Shown here: positions 54,250 through 63,607 of the stretch, in pieces | Numbering within the stretch: position 1 is the stretch's first letter | Layout: every line of letters starts with the position of its first letter | Assembly (NCBI RefSeq): GCF_003259675.1 | Contig: NZ_PZJG01000004.1 | Span: 124,001 to 188,000 of the forward strand | DNA: 64,000 nucleotides | From: Macrococcoides bohemicum | Lineage (GTDB): Bacteria; Bacillota; Bacilli; Staphylococcales; Staphylococcaceae | Direction: 5' to 3' | Program-made: the position numbers and the translations under genes | The notes under the pieces: model-generated | The model's database searches: none | The model's input: only the letters and a program-made list of their open reading frames with translations | What the model was told of the DNA's origin: nothing

Positions 54250-55125
54250 TTAATTTTTATATTTCTTAACGAGATCTTCTAAAAACGGAATAAGTTGATC
54301 TTTCATCTCTGAACGCATCGCATATTCCATCGTTGTCTTAACAAACCCAATTTTATCTCCAACATCATAACGTTCACCTTCGAAGTCATAAGCGTATACT
54401 TCATCATCTTCATTTACTCTTGCAATCGCATCAGTAAGCTGTATTTCTCCACCAGCTCCAATATTCTGTTCTTCAAGATAATTAAAAATATCTGGTGTTA
54501 ACACATAACGACCCATAATTGCTAACCTTGAATCTGTTGTACCTAATTTTGGCTTTTCAATCAATGTATCGATTTCATATAAGCGGCCATCCTGAGATTT
54601 TGATTCAATCATGCCATAACGTTCCGTATCTTCATACGATACAGTTTTAGCACCGATTACAGATTTTTGTTTTTCAGCATAAACATCCATCAGTTGTTTA
54701 ATCGCAGGTACTTCACCATCAACAATGTCGTCTCCGAGCAGAACAGCAAAAGGTTCATCACCGATAAACTGCTTCGCTGTCCATATTGCATGACCCAATC
54801 CTTGTGGCGATTTTTGTCTGACATAAAAGATATTCGCTAAATGAGTTGAATGCTGTACTTTTTCCAGTAAATCATACTTTCCTTTTTCTTCTAAGTTAAA
54901 TTCCAGTTCCATCTGTGCGTCGAAATGATCTTCGATAGCGCGTTTATGTTTACCTGTTACGATAATGATATCTTCAATACCTGCTGCAACTGCTTCCTCA
55001 ACAATATATTGAATCGTTGGTTTATCAAGTATCGGTAATATCTCCTTAGGCATTGCCTTTGTAGCTGGTAAAAATCTAGAGCCGATGCCAGCTGCAGGAA
55101 TAATAGCTTTTCTTACTTTTGACAT
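54250..55125 (-). CDS. gtaB: UTP-glucose-1-phosphate uridylyltransferase
   Basis: A 291-residue nucleotidyltransferase (GtaB/GalU) making UDP-glucose. Seen: [23 protein letters not shown] with the nucleotide-binding loop, [22 protein letters not shown], and [18 protein letters not shown]. Its product is the donor for UgtP, encoded 1.2 kb away on the other strand, so the two convergent units cover the LTA glycolipid pathway. Start ATG 55125; an in-frame GTG at 55137 overlaps the GGTGG site. Confidence 0.94.
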   Translation of the reverse strand: MSKVRKAIIPAAGIGSRFLPATKAMPKEILPILDKPTIQYIVEEAVAAGIEDIIIVTGKHKRAIEDHFDAQMELEFNLEEKGKYDLLEKVQHSTHLANIFYVRQKSPQGLGHAIWTAKQFIGDEPFAVLLGDDIVDGEVPAIKQLMDVYAEKQKSVIGAKTVSYEDTERYGMIESKSQDGRLYEIDTLIEKPKLGTTDSRLAIMGRYVLTPDIFNYLEEQNIGAGGEIQLTDAIARVNEDDEVYAYDFEGERYDVGDKIGFVKTTMEYAMRSEMKDQLIPFLEDLVKKYKN

Positions 55126-55211
55126 GTGCGTGACCACCCTTTATTCAAATTAAATTTTCTATTAATTATATATTCTATTATACTTTATGGAATCATTTAT
55201 ATTAAGAAAAT

Positions 55212-55259
55212 ATAAAAAATAAAGAGCGTGGGAACAGAAGTGTTCTGTCCCAGTCTCTT
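55212..55259 (-). terminator. Terminator with GGGACAGAA hairpin
   Basis: The arms TGGGAACAGA (55229-55238) and TTCTGTCCCA (55243-55252), extended by AAGAG/CTCTT outside, form a hairpin followed by an A/T-rich T-run on the minus strand. The GGGACAGAA type of stem is common in staphylococcal terminators. Confidence 0.85.
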
Positions 55260-55274
55260 ATTGATAAATACTCA

Positions 55275-56372
55275 TTATCTTTGCTGTTCATTTACTGATT
55301 TAACAGCTTCATGTGTAATGTCCTGACGATGCATATAGATGTTACGTACAATTGTTTTTATGACGGCATATGTTGGAACCGCAACAAGTATTGCCATAAA
55401 TCCTCCCAGATTACCTGCTGCTAAAATAACAGTGATAATCGTAAGTGGATGAATATTTAAAGATTTGCCCATAATATTTGGAGTAATAACATTACCTTCT
55501 AATTGTTGTGCTACAAACATAATGATAATGACATACACAACCATAACAGGATCTTGAATTAAGGCAATGATAATTGCAGGTATTATCGCAAGATATGGAC
55601 CTAAGAATGGAATCAAATTTGTGACCATCCCCCACATTGCAAGTATCAATGCATAATCTAATCCTATGATTAAATAACCGATTAATAACAAAATACCTAG
55701 TATAAGACTTACTGTCACCTGACCCTGTATGTATGATCTTAATGTTTTATCTATATCTTTAAATAAATTAACGACAAATAATTTTTTCCTTCCAGAAAAT
55801 GGTGCAGCAACAAAAGGAATGAAACGATTATGATCTTTCAGCATATAGATTAAAAAGAAAGGTACTAAAATAATTAAAAATAACGTTGAAATAAATTGAG
55901 TTATAAATGAGAAAGCATTTGATACTATTTTTCCTGAAAGGCTATTTAATTTTTCAATGCCGTTATTTATACCATCCTTAACGTTTTCTGGTAGTTTCTC
56001 ACGTTGATCTAATGCGATATTAACATAAGATTGAAATTCTTTTTGGATTGTTGGAAAATTGTCTACAAAATTATTACCCTGTTTCATAATAATTGGTCCA
56101 ACAAATGATATAAATAGACCTGTTAATATAACGAGCGTTAACATAATTGTTGTTAAACTCTGCCATCGCTTGAGATTATATCTCTTCTCCAGTTTATCCT
56201 GAAATGGAACAGTCACGTAATAAAGAAATCCACCTAATAATAAAGGTAAGATAATCGACTTGATAATAACGATGATAGGGTAAAAAATATGATTAATTTC
56301 TAAAAAATACTTTATGATCAGAAATGTTAATAATACTCCAATCCCAAATCGAAACCACACTTTTTTTGTCAT
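55275..56372 (-). CDS. AI-2E family transporter-like permease
   Basis: A 365-residue membrane protein of the AI-2E/PerM family with about seven or eight helices. Seen: LLGGFLYYVTVPFQDKLEKR at the N-terminal end, a central domain LPENVKDGINNGIEKLNSL, and the late AMWGMVTNLIPFLGPYLAIIPAIIIA plus QQLEGNVITPNIMGKSLNIHPLTI motifs. Some relatives act as ion antiporters; a role in autoinducer export is not implied. AGGAGG precedes ATG 56372. It stands alone between a terminator and a divergent esterase gene. Confidence 0.88.
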   Translation of the reverse strand: MTKKVWFRFGIGVLLTFLIIKYFLEINHIFYPIIVIIKSIILPLLLGGFLYYVTVPFQDKLEKRYNLKRWQSLTTIMLTLVILTGLFISFVGPIIMKQGNNFVDNFPTIQKEFQSYVNIALDQREKLPENVKDGINNGIEKLNSLSGKIVSNAFSFITQFISTLFLIILVPFFLIYMLKDHNRFIPFVAAPFSGRKKLFVVNLFKDIDKTLRSYIQGQVTVSLILGILLLIGYLIIGLDYALILAMWGMVTNLIPFLGPYLAIIPAIIIALIQDPVMVVYVIIIMFVAQQLEGNVITPNIMGKSLNIHPLTIITVILAAGNLGGFMAILVAVPTYAVIKTIVRNIYMHRQDITHEAVKSVNEQQR

Positions 56373-56464
56373 AATGTCCTCCTAGTAATGATATATGTCT
56401 ATTATACCCAAAAATTAATGATATTATTGATTTATAAAAAAATATGCGAAATGAGTTGATGAAT

Positions 56465-57187
56465 ATGAAAAATGGTCTAATCACACCATTTACAATGAAT
56501 AGCGAATATTTAAATAGAGCAGTAAAATTAGGCATATACTTTCCAGAAGAATACTCTCCATTCATACAACATACATTGTTTATATGCTTTGATGGGCAGG
56601 ATTTGAGTCAGATAGGAAGAATCCATCGCAAATATGAAACTTTAAAAGATGACTTAGATAACCCTGCAGTATTTCTTTTCATACATTATAATAATGTCGA
56701 TGAGAGAAAAGATGAGTATCATCCAGAAGGTATACATCGTGAAAAATTCCAGAAATTTGTAGCTGAAGAATTGCTTGATTACATACAAGACACTTTTAAT
56801 TTCTCACGAGATAAAAATAATACGATTGTTATCGGAGATAGCTTAGCAGCTAGTATCTCTTTAACACTTGCTATAGAATATCCTGACCTAACTTCAAAAT
56901 GTTGTCTATTCTCTCCAATGATAACAGATAAAATAAATAATCAAATAAATAATCTTTCCCAAGAAAGAAAAAGTGAATTGAATCTCTATTTGGTTGTAGG
57001 TAAAGAAGAAGATCATTTTAAACTACTTACTGGAGATTATGCTGATTTTTTAAATCCGATAAGACAATTACACCAGGTATTAATAGAAAATAATATTTCA
57101 CATTATTATGCTGAATTAGATGGTGGACATACATGGAAAACATGGCATACAGAAATAGACAAATGTTTAAATTATTACTTAATTTGA
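56465..57187 (+). CDS. Esterase D/Fes-like alpha/beta-hydrolase
   Basis: A 240-residue soluble esterase-family protein. HTLFICFDGQDLSQIGRI near the N-terminus, the nucleophile elbow IVIGDSLAASISLTLAIEYP (Ser in GDSLA) and the C-terminal LDGGHTWKTW His form a plausible triad. A similar protein occurs at this position beside yjcG and fabI in S. aureus. Start at ATG 56465 gives the family-like MKNGLITPF; an ATG at 56444 would add seven residues. Substrate unknown. Confidence 0.8.
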   Translation: MKNGLITPFTMNSEYLNRAVKLGIYFPEEYSPFIQHTLFICFDGQDLSQIGRIHRKYETLKDDLDNPAVFLFIHYNNVDERKDEYHPEGIHREKFQKFVAEELLDYIQDTFNFSRDKNNTIVIGDSLAASISLTLAIEYPDLTSKCCLFSPMITDKINNQINNLSQERKSELNLYLVVGKEEDHFKLLTGDYADFLNPIRQLHQVLIENNISHYYAELDGGHTWKTWHTEIDKCLNYYLI

Positions 57188-57230
57188 AATTCTGATATAA
57201 TTGAATTATCAGAAAAAAGGGGGATTTATT

Positions 57231-57740
57231 ATGAAACTAGGCATTGTATTATACCCATCAAAGGCGTATCAGGATGAAATTAATCAGTATCGTAAGCGCT
57301 ATGATTCTCATTATGCTTTAATTACACCACATATTACGATTAAAGAAGCATTTGAAGTAGATGATAACGACATTGACGCTGTTACTGATAAATTGAAGGA
57401 AGTAGCAAAAGCAGTACAACCCGTTGAAATTAACGTGGAAAAAGTATCAGATTTTGCCCCAACTCAAAATATCATCTATTTAAAAGTTAATCCGAATGAT
57501 AATCTTGTTAAATTATTTGAATTATTGAACGATGGATCATTCTATGGTACGAACACGTATCCATTCGTGCCACATTTTACAATTGGCCAGGGTTTTTCTT
57601 CGCAGGAATTTGAAGACTTAAAAGGTCAGTTATCAATGAAAGATGTTACACATTCTGAAGTTATCGATAACATCAGTCTTTGTTATCAGTTAGAAAATGA
57701 TACCTGGAATGTAAAAGAAACATTTAAATTAGGAGAATAA
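57231..57740 (+). CDS. YjcG-like 2H phosphoesterase superfamily protein
   Basis: A 169-residue protein with two His-x-Thr motifs, LITPHITIKEAFEV (near residue 36) and FVPHFTIGQGFSSQEFE (near 116), diagnostic of the 2H (2'-5' RNA ligase-like) superfamily. The overall sequence matches Bacillus/Staphylococcus YjcG; the in vivo substrate is unknown. Start ATG 57231 behind AAAGGGGG; a longer reading from 57201 would translate the binding site. It ends at a terminator shared with fabI. Confidence 0.88.
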   Translation: MKLGIVLYPSKAYQDEINQYRKRYDSHYALITPHITIKEAFEVDDNDIDAVTDKLKEVAKAVQPVEINVEKVSDFAPTQNIIYLKVNPNDNLVKLFELLNDGSFYGTNTYPFVPHFTIGQGFSSQEFEDLKGQLSMKDVTHSEVIDNISLCYQLENDTWNVKETFKLGE

Positions 57741-57766
57741 AAAAAGCCATTACGGCTTTTTTTATT
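57741..57766. terminator. Bidirectional terminator between yjcG and fabI
   Basis: AAAAAGCC, a 5-nt loop and GGCTTTTTTT form a short hairpin with A-run and T-run flanks. Confidence 0.8.
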
Positions 57767-57768
57767 TT

Positions 57769-58542
57769 TTATCCGACGATATGATATCCGCCATCTACAT
57801 GAATATTTTCTCCAGTAACCCCACTTGATAAGTCAGTTAATAAATATAATGCTGTTTTACCAACTTCAATAGTGTCAACATTTCTTCTTAATGGTGAATG
57901 TGCTTCAATTTCTTTTAGTATCATATTAAAGCTCCCAACACCTTTCGCACTTAATGTTCTGATCGGTCCCGCAGAAATTGCATTAACTCGGATGCCATCT
58001 TGTCCTAAATCAGATGCTAAATATTTAACGTTAGCTTCTAACGATGCTTTCGCTACACCCATCACGTTATAATTAGGAACAGCAAATTCTCCGCCGATAT
58101 ACGTTGTTGTAACGATAGAGCCACCTTCACGCATCAACTTTGAAGCTTCTCTAGCTACTATCGTTAATGAATATGAACTGATGTCCTGAGCCAGCAAAAA
58201 CCCTTCACGACTCGTATCGATAAAACGACCGCGTAAATCTTCCATATTTGCAAATGCGATAGAATGGAATACACCATCAATTCGTCCAAATTTATCTCCA
58301 ATTTGCTTAAATGCATTAACAACATCATCATCGCTCTGTACATCACATTGTATCATTTCTGCATTCTGATTATGCTTAAAGTTAGGTAACAACTTCACTA
58401 ATTCATTCTTACTTCTTTCTTTACGATAAGTAAATATGAGTTTACAACCCACTTCATCTAAAACTTGAGCAACCCCATAAGCAATACTTCTTTTATTCGC
58501 TATCCCCATAATTACGTATACTTTATCTGCAAAATTTAACAT
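57769..58542 (-). CDS. fabI: Enoyl-ACP reductase FabI
   Basis: A 257-residue NAD(P)H-dependent SDR enzyme that reduces trans-2-enoyl-ACP, the last step of each fatty-acid elongation cycle. Seen: VIMGIANKRSIAYGVAQVL (cofactor loop), IDGVFHSIAFANMEDLRGRF, and the active site TTYIGGEFAVPNYNVMGVAK with the two Tyr and one Lys in FabI spacing. ATG 58542 is preferred for its distance from AAGGAG; ATG 58545 is directly before it. A FapR-like operator overlaps the presumed transcript start. Confidence 0.95.
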   Translation of the reverse strand: MLNFADKVYVIMGIANKRSIAYGVAQVLDEVGCKLIFTYRKERSKNELVKLLPNFKHNQNAEMIQCDVQSDDDVVNAFKQIGDKFGRIDGVFHSIAFANMEDLRGRFIDTSREGFLLAQDISSYSLTIVAREASKLMREGGSIVTTTYIGGEFAVPNYNVMGVAKASLEANVKYLASDLGQDGIRVNAISAGPIRTLSAKGVGSFNMILKEIEAHSPLRRNVDTIEVGKTALYLLTDLSSGVTGENIHVDGGYHIVG

Positions 58543-58567
58543 CATCGTTCTCCTTTATATGCAAGTT

Positions 58568-58584
58568 CTAGTATCTAGTACTAA
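58568..58584 (-). promoter_or_regulatory. FapR-like operator upstream of fabI
   Basis: Read on the minus strand, TTAGTACTAGATACTAG contains TTAGTA, five bases and TACTAG, closely fitting the palindromic FapR site (TTAGTA-N5-TACTAA). It is just downstream of the predicted -10, where FapR represses fatty-acid synthesis genes until malonyl-CoA rises. Confidence 0.7.
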
Positions 58585-58587
58585 TTT

Positions 58588-58616
58588 ATTTAACTATAAC
58601 ATAAATAATTACTCAA
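58588..58616 (-). promoter_or_regulatory. Promoter of fabI
   Basis: On the minus strand TTGAGT (58611-58616) and TTAAAT (58588-58593) are 17 bp apart, with four of six consensus bases each. The adjacent FapR-like site supports it. Confidence 0.5.
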
Positions 58617-58643
58617 AAAAAGTGAATCATCTCTTTCCTATAA

Positions 58644-58684
58644 ACAAAAAACAATCTGGCAATGTCACATAATGCCAGATTGTT
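58644..58684 (-). terminator. Terminator of the relQ-to-cpaA operon
   Basis: The arms AACAATCTGGCA (58650-58661) and TGCCAGATTGTT (58673-58684) form a 12-bp stem, followed on the minus strand by a T-run. It lies directly after cpaA. Confidence 0.9.
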
Positions 58685-58689
58685 GATAC

Positions 58690-60528
58690 TTAAAATAATT
58701 CTAATTCACGTTTTATTTCATCTACATAGTTTCTTTCACCGGTAACAATTAATCGGTCTTTAAAGTGAAGTTCCGTTTCACCATGTGGCACAATAGAATC
58801 ATTTCCACGTAATATACGTACGAAGATAATATCTCCTGAGAATGGGAATTCACGTAATTGCATCTCATGATATTTTGTATTTAACATTTCAATTTCATAT
58901 AATGAAGTTTCAACGTTAGATAAAAGATTTAACATGTTTGGTGATTCAATTAACCCTTTTAATAAAATTTTAGTACTCTGGAATTCACTGAATACTTCGA
59001 TACCTGCTTCAGTTAACGTATCGTCTTCCTGCAATGTTTCTAAACGGCAGATTACACGTGGTACTCCTTCTTGTTTCGCCATTACTGCAACACTTCTATT
59101 AATTGATTCATCATTAGTCGAACAAACAACAATGTCAAAATCAAAGAGCCCGGTTGCAGATAATTGCTCGTAACTGTATGCATCAAGTTCAATTGTTTCC
59201 AGATCCTGAATCGTTCTTTTATCGACATTATTCTTCAAATAGAATAACATCGGTAAATATAAATCTGATTTAAAGCTTTGCGCGACAGGTATTGATAACT
59301 GGTTCTTACCGATAAATGCTACTTTAATCGTTTTTTCTTCAGTGATAGCAACTGGGAAGGTCTTCTTAAATAGTATAGGAACAATGACACAAGTGATTAC
59401 TGCTGCTAATATTAAAGTACCACTTGTCGCACCATCAATTGTACCTAATCGTTCAGCGATTTTTGCCGAAGCGATAACAAGTGATAGCGTAGAAGTCAGT
59501 AAGAATGAAGACGCAATAACTGTTTTAGTATCATACCACTTCTTTAATATTGCTATCGGAATGACTTTAGTTAAATAGAACGCAATTAATAAAAATGGAA
59601 TAATGATTAATCCTGATGGATCTTTAAATAAAGCTGGTATATCTAAATCAACACCTACCATAATAAAGAACATCGGAATAAAGAATCCATATCCAAATGA
59701 ATCTAATTTATTTACCATATCCTTATCGGGACCTAGAAGACTCACAACACACCCTGCTAAAAAGGCACCTAATATATTTTCAGCACCTACACCTTCAGCA
59801 AGTGCAACAAGCAGAATAATTAAGGCAAATACTGCACGAATTCCGATTTGAGTCGTCCCTGCCATCAGTTTTTCCAGAAATGGCGCCTTTTTAAAATTCT
59901 TACCGGTAATATAAAATAATCCGGTAAATACGATTAATATACCAATTAACCAAATCGGTGAATCGCCTTCAGCATACAATGTGCCATATAAAGTTAACAT
60001 TAAGATTGTGGCAAGATCAGCGATTACTGCTACTAACAAGATGATTTGTCCAATTGTAGTCTGCATAATATTCATTTCCTTTAAGGTAGGTACTACTACA
60101 CCTAAAGAAATGGTAGAAATAATAATGACCAACAATAATACATCGTCTATTATCCCGGCCCATTTAAATAAATAAGCTGCAATAATCGAGAGTATCAAAA
60201 TGCCGGTAAATATAATTGATGAGATTACAATTGGGTTGGGTTCTTTTTGTTTTGCTTTTTTCTGTTTCGATGATGATTTAAAAGCTTTAAAATCAATTTC
60301 TAAACCACTTAGAAACATTAAGAAAATAAATCCTAAAGTTGAAAGCATATTTAACATCGCTGTACGATCTACCCAATTAAATAAAGACTTTCCTACGATA
60401 ATCCCCATTAATATCTCTGCGACAACTACTGGTAAAAAATTAATACGCAGACGATTCAATAATATCGGTGTTAAGAAAGCACAAACGACAACAATTACGA
60501 GTGATAATAATTCTGCATGATTTCCCAT
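58690..60528 (-). CDS. cpaA: CPA2-type cation/proton antiporter with RCK domains
   Basis: A 612-residue antiporter. The N-terminal 390 residues hold about twelve helices of the Na+/H+ exchanger (CPA2) type; residues about 400-520 form a TrkA-N domain (VAFIGKNQLSIPVAQSF, VVCSTNDESINRSVAVMA), and about 525-612 an RCK_C domain. The S. aureus protein encoded next to fabI, CpaA, binds c-di-AMP through RCK_C, so the same control is likely. It follows mgtE by 9 bp in an operon reaching back to relQ. AGGAGG precedes ATG 60528. Confidence 0.92.
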   Translation of the reverse strand: MGNHAELLSLVIVVVCAFLTPILLNRLRINFLPVVVAEILMGIIVGKSLFNWVDRTAMLNMLSTLGFIFLMFLSGLEIDFKAFKSSSKQKKAKQKEPNPIVISSIIFTGILILSIIAAYLFKWAGIIDDVLLLVIIISTISLGVVVPTLKEMNIMQTTIGQIILLVAVIADLATILMLTLYGTLYAEGDSPIWLIGILIVFTGLFYITGKNFKKAPFLEKLMAGTTQIGIRAVFALIILLVALAEGVGAENILGAFLAGCVVSLLGPDKDMVNKLDSFGYGFFIPMFFIMVGVDLDIPALFKDPSGLIIIPFLLIAFYLTKVIPIAILKKWYDTKTVIASSFLLTSTLSLVIASAKIAERLGTIDGATSGTLILAAVITCVIVPILFKKTFPVAITEEKTIKVAFIGKNQLSIPVAQSFKSDLYLPMLFYLKNNVDKRTIQDLETIELDAYSYEQLSATGLFDFDIVVCSTNDESINRSVAVMAKQEGVPRVICRLETLQEDDTLTEAGIEVFSEFQSTKILLKGLIESPNMLNLLSNVETSLYEIEMLNTKYHEMQLREFPFSGDIIFVRILRGNDSIVPHGETELHFKDRLIVTGERNYVDEIKRELELF

Positions 60529-60537
60529 CTTTTCCTC

Positions 60538-61914
60538 CTAAGCTAAGTAACTCATAAAAGTGGTTGCTAATCCAAAATAGATCAACATACTTATAATATC
60601 ATTTGTAGTAGAGATAAATGGCCCACTCGCAACAGCAGGATCTATCTTTAAACGATGCATCACTAGAGGTACCATCGCGCCAGCTAAAGTTGCGACCGTC
60701 ATAGCAATCGTTAAACTAAAACATACAATTAATCCTAGTACCGGAGTTCTATATAATACACAAATTATTAGAAATAACATTACAGAGCAACTTAATCCGG
60801 TGATAAATCCAGAACCCGCTTCTCGTAATGCTAACTTAAACTTGCTTTGTTCATCGATTTCACCTGTTGAAATACCGCGAACAACAACGGCTAAACTTTG
60901 CGTACCGGAGTTTCCTGCCATTCCTCCGATAAGCGGTATAAACGCTGCTAGTAAGGCAACCTTACTTAAAGTATCTTCAAACTGGCCTAATATCGAAGCA
61001 GTAATCATCCCCATCACGGTTAATGCCATCAACCATGGCAATCTTTTACGGGCTGTTGCAAACATAGAATCATCTGTAGAATCAATGTCGCTTACCCCGG
61101 CAAGTTTTGAGTAGTCTTCACTTGCTTCTTCATCGATAACATCTAAAATGTCATCGATTGTAATGATACCAAGTAGATGATTTTGATAATCGACAACAGG
61201 AATCGCCAAGAAATCATAGTCTTTCATGATATTTGCAACATCTTCCTGATCATCTGCTACATTTACGCTAATAACACGTTCATTCATTATATCTTCAATA
61301 TACTCATCATTTTCTGCAACAATGAGATCTCTTAGAGAGATTACACCGACAAGTTGTTTTTTTTCATTCAGTACAAAAATATAATAAATGGTTTCCGCTT
61401 GAGGTGCTTGTTCCTTTAATTGAATCATTGCTTCGCGCACAGTACTTAAAGATGATACAGAAATAAATTCCGTAGTCATCAAACCACCGGCCGTATCCTC
61501 TTCATAATGTAACAGCGCTTTTATTTCATCTGCTGTCTCTTTATCCATCAGCATAAGCAAGCTAGCAATCTTTGTCTTAGGTAGCATCTTTAAAATATCT
61601 ACTGCATTATCGAAAGACATCTCTTCAAACATACTACTTGCATATCGTGCGTCCATCTCTTCGAAGATATGATCATATTCATCATCTTCCATTTCAGTTG
61701 TTTCCATAAATTCTGCAACTTCTTTTGGAGATAAATAATGATAGATTTTATCTCTAAATTCATCACTTGATTCGGTAAAATATTCACCTTGATCATAGGT
61801 ATGAAGTTTGAGAAATTCCTCTCTAAACTGGTCTATATCACCACTCACCAACAGTTCATCTAACGCTTCTTTGTTATACATTTCTTCTTCTAAAACAACT
61901 TCTTCTTCCGCCAT
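60538..61914 (-). CDS. mgtE: MgtE magnesium transporter
   Basis: A 458-residue Mg2+ channel. Order: acidic N-domain (about 15-140, MgtE_N with many Glu/Asp), two CBS domains (about 145-265: TTEFISVSSLSTVREAM and NERVISVNVADDQEDVA), and five C-terminal helices with GGMAGNSGTQSLAVVVRG and TTNDIISMLIYFG. The CBS and N domains close the pore when Mg2+ is high. Start ATG 61914 behind GGAGGTGAG. No M-box riboswitch sits directly upstream; the gene is inside an operon. Confidence 0.94.
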   Translation of the reverse strand: MAEEEVVLEEEMYNKEALDELLVSGDIDQFREEFLKLHTYDQGEYFTESSDEFRDKIYHYLSPKEVAEFMETTEMEDDEYDHIFEEMDARYASSMFEEMSFDNAVDILKMLPKTKIASLLMLMDKETADEIKALLHYEEDTAGGLMTTEFISVSSLSTVREAMIQLKEQAPQAETIYYIFVLNEKKQLVGVISLRDLIVAENDEYIEDIMNERVISVNVADDQEDVANIMKDYDFLAIPVVDYQNHLLGIITIDDILDVIDEEASEDYSKLAGVSDIDSTDDSMFATARKRLPWLMALTVMGMITASILGQFEDTLSKVALLAAFIPLIGGMAGNSGTQSLAVVVRGISTGEIDEQSKFKLALREAGSGFITGLSCSVMLFLIICVLYRTPVLGLIVCFSLTIAMTVATLAGAMVPLVMHRLKIDPAVASGPFISTTNDIISMLIYFGLATTFMSYLA

Positions 61915-61939
61915 AATCTCACCTCCAAAATACAATTTA

Positions 61940-62800
61940 TTATAACACATCAAAAAATTGACTTAAATCTTTAGGTAATGATGACTTTATATTTATTTGA
62001 TTTCCGTATATCGGATGATTAAATCGGACTTCGTATGCATGAAGTGCATGTCTATCAATTTTGTTGTCATTCCCGTACAATGTGTCACCTATCAATGAGT
62101 GTCCCAGCGCGGAAAAATGGACACGAATTTGATGTGTTCTACCTGTGTGCAGACGTGCGCTTACCAATGATATATCCATGGGTTTATTATATTGAAGTAA
62201 TTGATATTCAGTTCGAGAATTTTGTCCATAGACACTTACCTGTCTGGTGATGATTGAAGTGTCACTTCTTTCAATTGGCATGCAAATATTACCTTTAGCC
62301 TTCAATTCACCATGACAAATTAATAAATAATGTTTCTCTATTTCATTCGTCAGTAAATGATGTATCAACTGATGTTTAGCAAAAACTACAATGCCACTCG
62401 TATTTCTATCCAGTCTGCTAACAGGATGAAGCATACTGTTATCATCATTCCGTTCAAGATATCCATATACCGCCTCTAATAAGCTGTCATGTGGATGTAA
62501 TTGAGATGGTATCGTATTCATATAACTTGGTTTATTTACAATGATCAAAAATGAATCGTCATATAATATTTCAATTGGGATGTGGCTCGTTTTTAAGTAA
62601 AGGCTTCTTGTTTCCTCAGGAAGTCGCACAGTTAATATATCATCTTGAGATATATGCGCTCTAACAGTTACAGGATGATTATTTACAAGTAAAGCGCCAT
62701 TTTGTTTAATGGCGCTTAATGATTTCTTGCTATAACACTGACTTTGTAAAAATGTTTTTACAGTTGTGGCTTCTTTAATATTGTATATAATTTGAATCAA
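61940..62800 (-). CDS. RluD-family pseudouridine synthase
   Basis: A 286-residue enzyme: an S4-like N-terminal part ([28 protein letters not shown]) and a catalytic domain with the invariant Asp in [18 protein letters not shown] (near residue 130), then RTEYQLL and [25 protein letters not shown]. It modifies uridines of 23S rRNA; the exact target position cannot be assigned. It starts at TTG 62800, overlapping the ppnK stop in TTGA, so translation is coupled. Confidence 0.9.
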   Translation of the reverse strand: MIQIIYNIKEATTVKTFLQSQCYSKKSLSAIKQNGALLVNNHPVTVRAHISQDDILTVRLPEETRSLYLKTSHIPIEILYDDSFLIIVNKPSYMNTIPSQLHPHDSLLEAVYGYLERNDDNSMLHPVSRLDRNTSGIVVFAKHQLIHHLLTNEIEKHYLLICHGELKAKGNICMPIERSDTSIITRQVSVYGQNSRTEYQLLQYNKPMDISLVSARLHTGRTHQIRVHFSALGHSLIGDTLYGNDNKIDRHALHAYEVRFNHPIYGNQINIKSSLPKDLSQFFDVL

Positions 62801-63594
62801 TCGTTTGCTATAAAAGAATCGTGAACTCTTTTCCAGAATGGAAAAGGCCTAAATCTTGCAAAACGAACTTTTTCATCTGCAACACGATATTGTATCGAAG
62901 CCACACCTCTATGATCTGCTGTCAGATGATCAAAAGTAAGTTGTAAAGTACTAGGGTTATCAGGAACGACTTTACATGTATGGTGCTTTGGTAATACTAA
63001 AGGAGATCCTACTGTACGAAACACCCTGTTATTGATTGATGCTATTTCAGTAATTTGCATCGCCTGTAAAGAAGGATGGATCAATGCGCCGCCGAGTGCT
63101 TTATTATATGCAGTAGACCCACTCGGTGTCGAAATGCATAAACCATCTCCTCTAAAACGTTCAAATTGATCCCCACGGATAAACAAATCAGCTACGAGTG
63201 TTGCTCCATTGTGCGTTTTAACTGTTGCTTCATTAAGCGCTAAATATCTTGATGGTCTTCCTTCCTGGTATCTTACAATCACTTCAACTAAAGGATATTC
63301 AATGACCTGAAAAGAGTCATTATTTATGGCAAGAATTAATTTTTCAACTTCATGTGGTAGCCAGTCTGCATAAAAACCCAGATGTCCTGTATGTATTCCA
63401 ACAAAACTTGTTTCACTCAAACGATGACTATATGTATGAAAGGCTTGTAATAATGTACCGTCCCCGCCTACAGAAATTACTATTTCGGGCGTTTCAACAT
63501 CTTCAGTCATATTAAAATCTTTCATAAATCCTGTCATTTTCTGTTTTAAAGCATTACTTTTCGAATCACCTTTAGACAATATATTAAAGCGCAT
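62797..63594 (-). CDS. ppnK: NAD kinase
   Basis: A 265-residue ATP-NAD kinase that makes NADP. The hallmark [15 protein letters not shown] is near residue 42, with [19 protein letters not shown] and [21 protein letters not shown] in the C-terminal domain. AAGGGGGGTG precedes ATG 63594. It lies 13 bp after relQ and overlaps the pseudouridine synthase gene, an arrangement conserved in staphylococci. Confidence 0.95.
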   Translation of the reverse strand: MRFNILSKGDSKSNALKQKMTGFMKDFNMTEDVETPEIVISVGGDGTLLQAFHTYSHRLSETSFVGIHTGHLGFYADWLPHEVEKLILAINNDSFQVIEYPLVEVIVRYQEGRPSRYLALNEATVKTHNGATLVADLFIRGDQFERFRGDGLCISTPSGSTAYNKALGGALIHPSLQAMQITEIASINNRVFRTVGSPLVLPKHHTCKVVPDNPSTLQLTFDHLTADHRGVASIQYRVADEKVRFARFRPFPFWKRVHDSFIAND

Positions 63595-63607
63595 TTATTC
63601 ACCCCCC

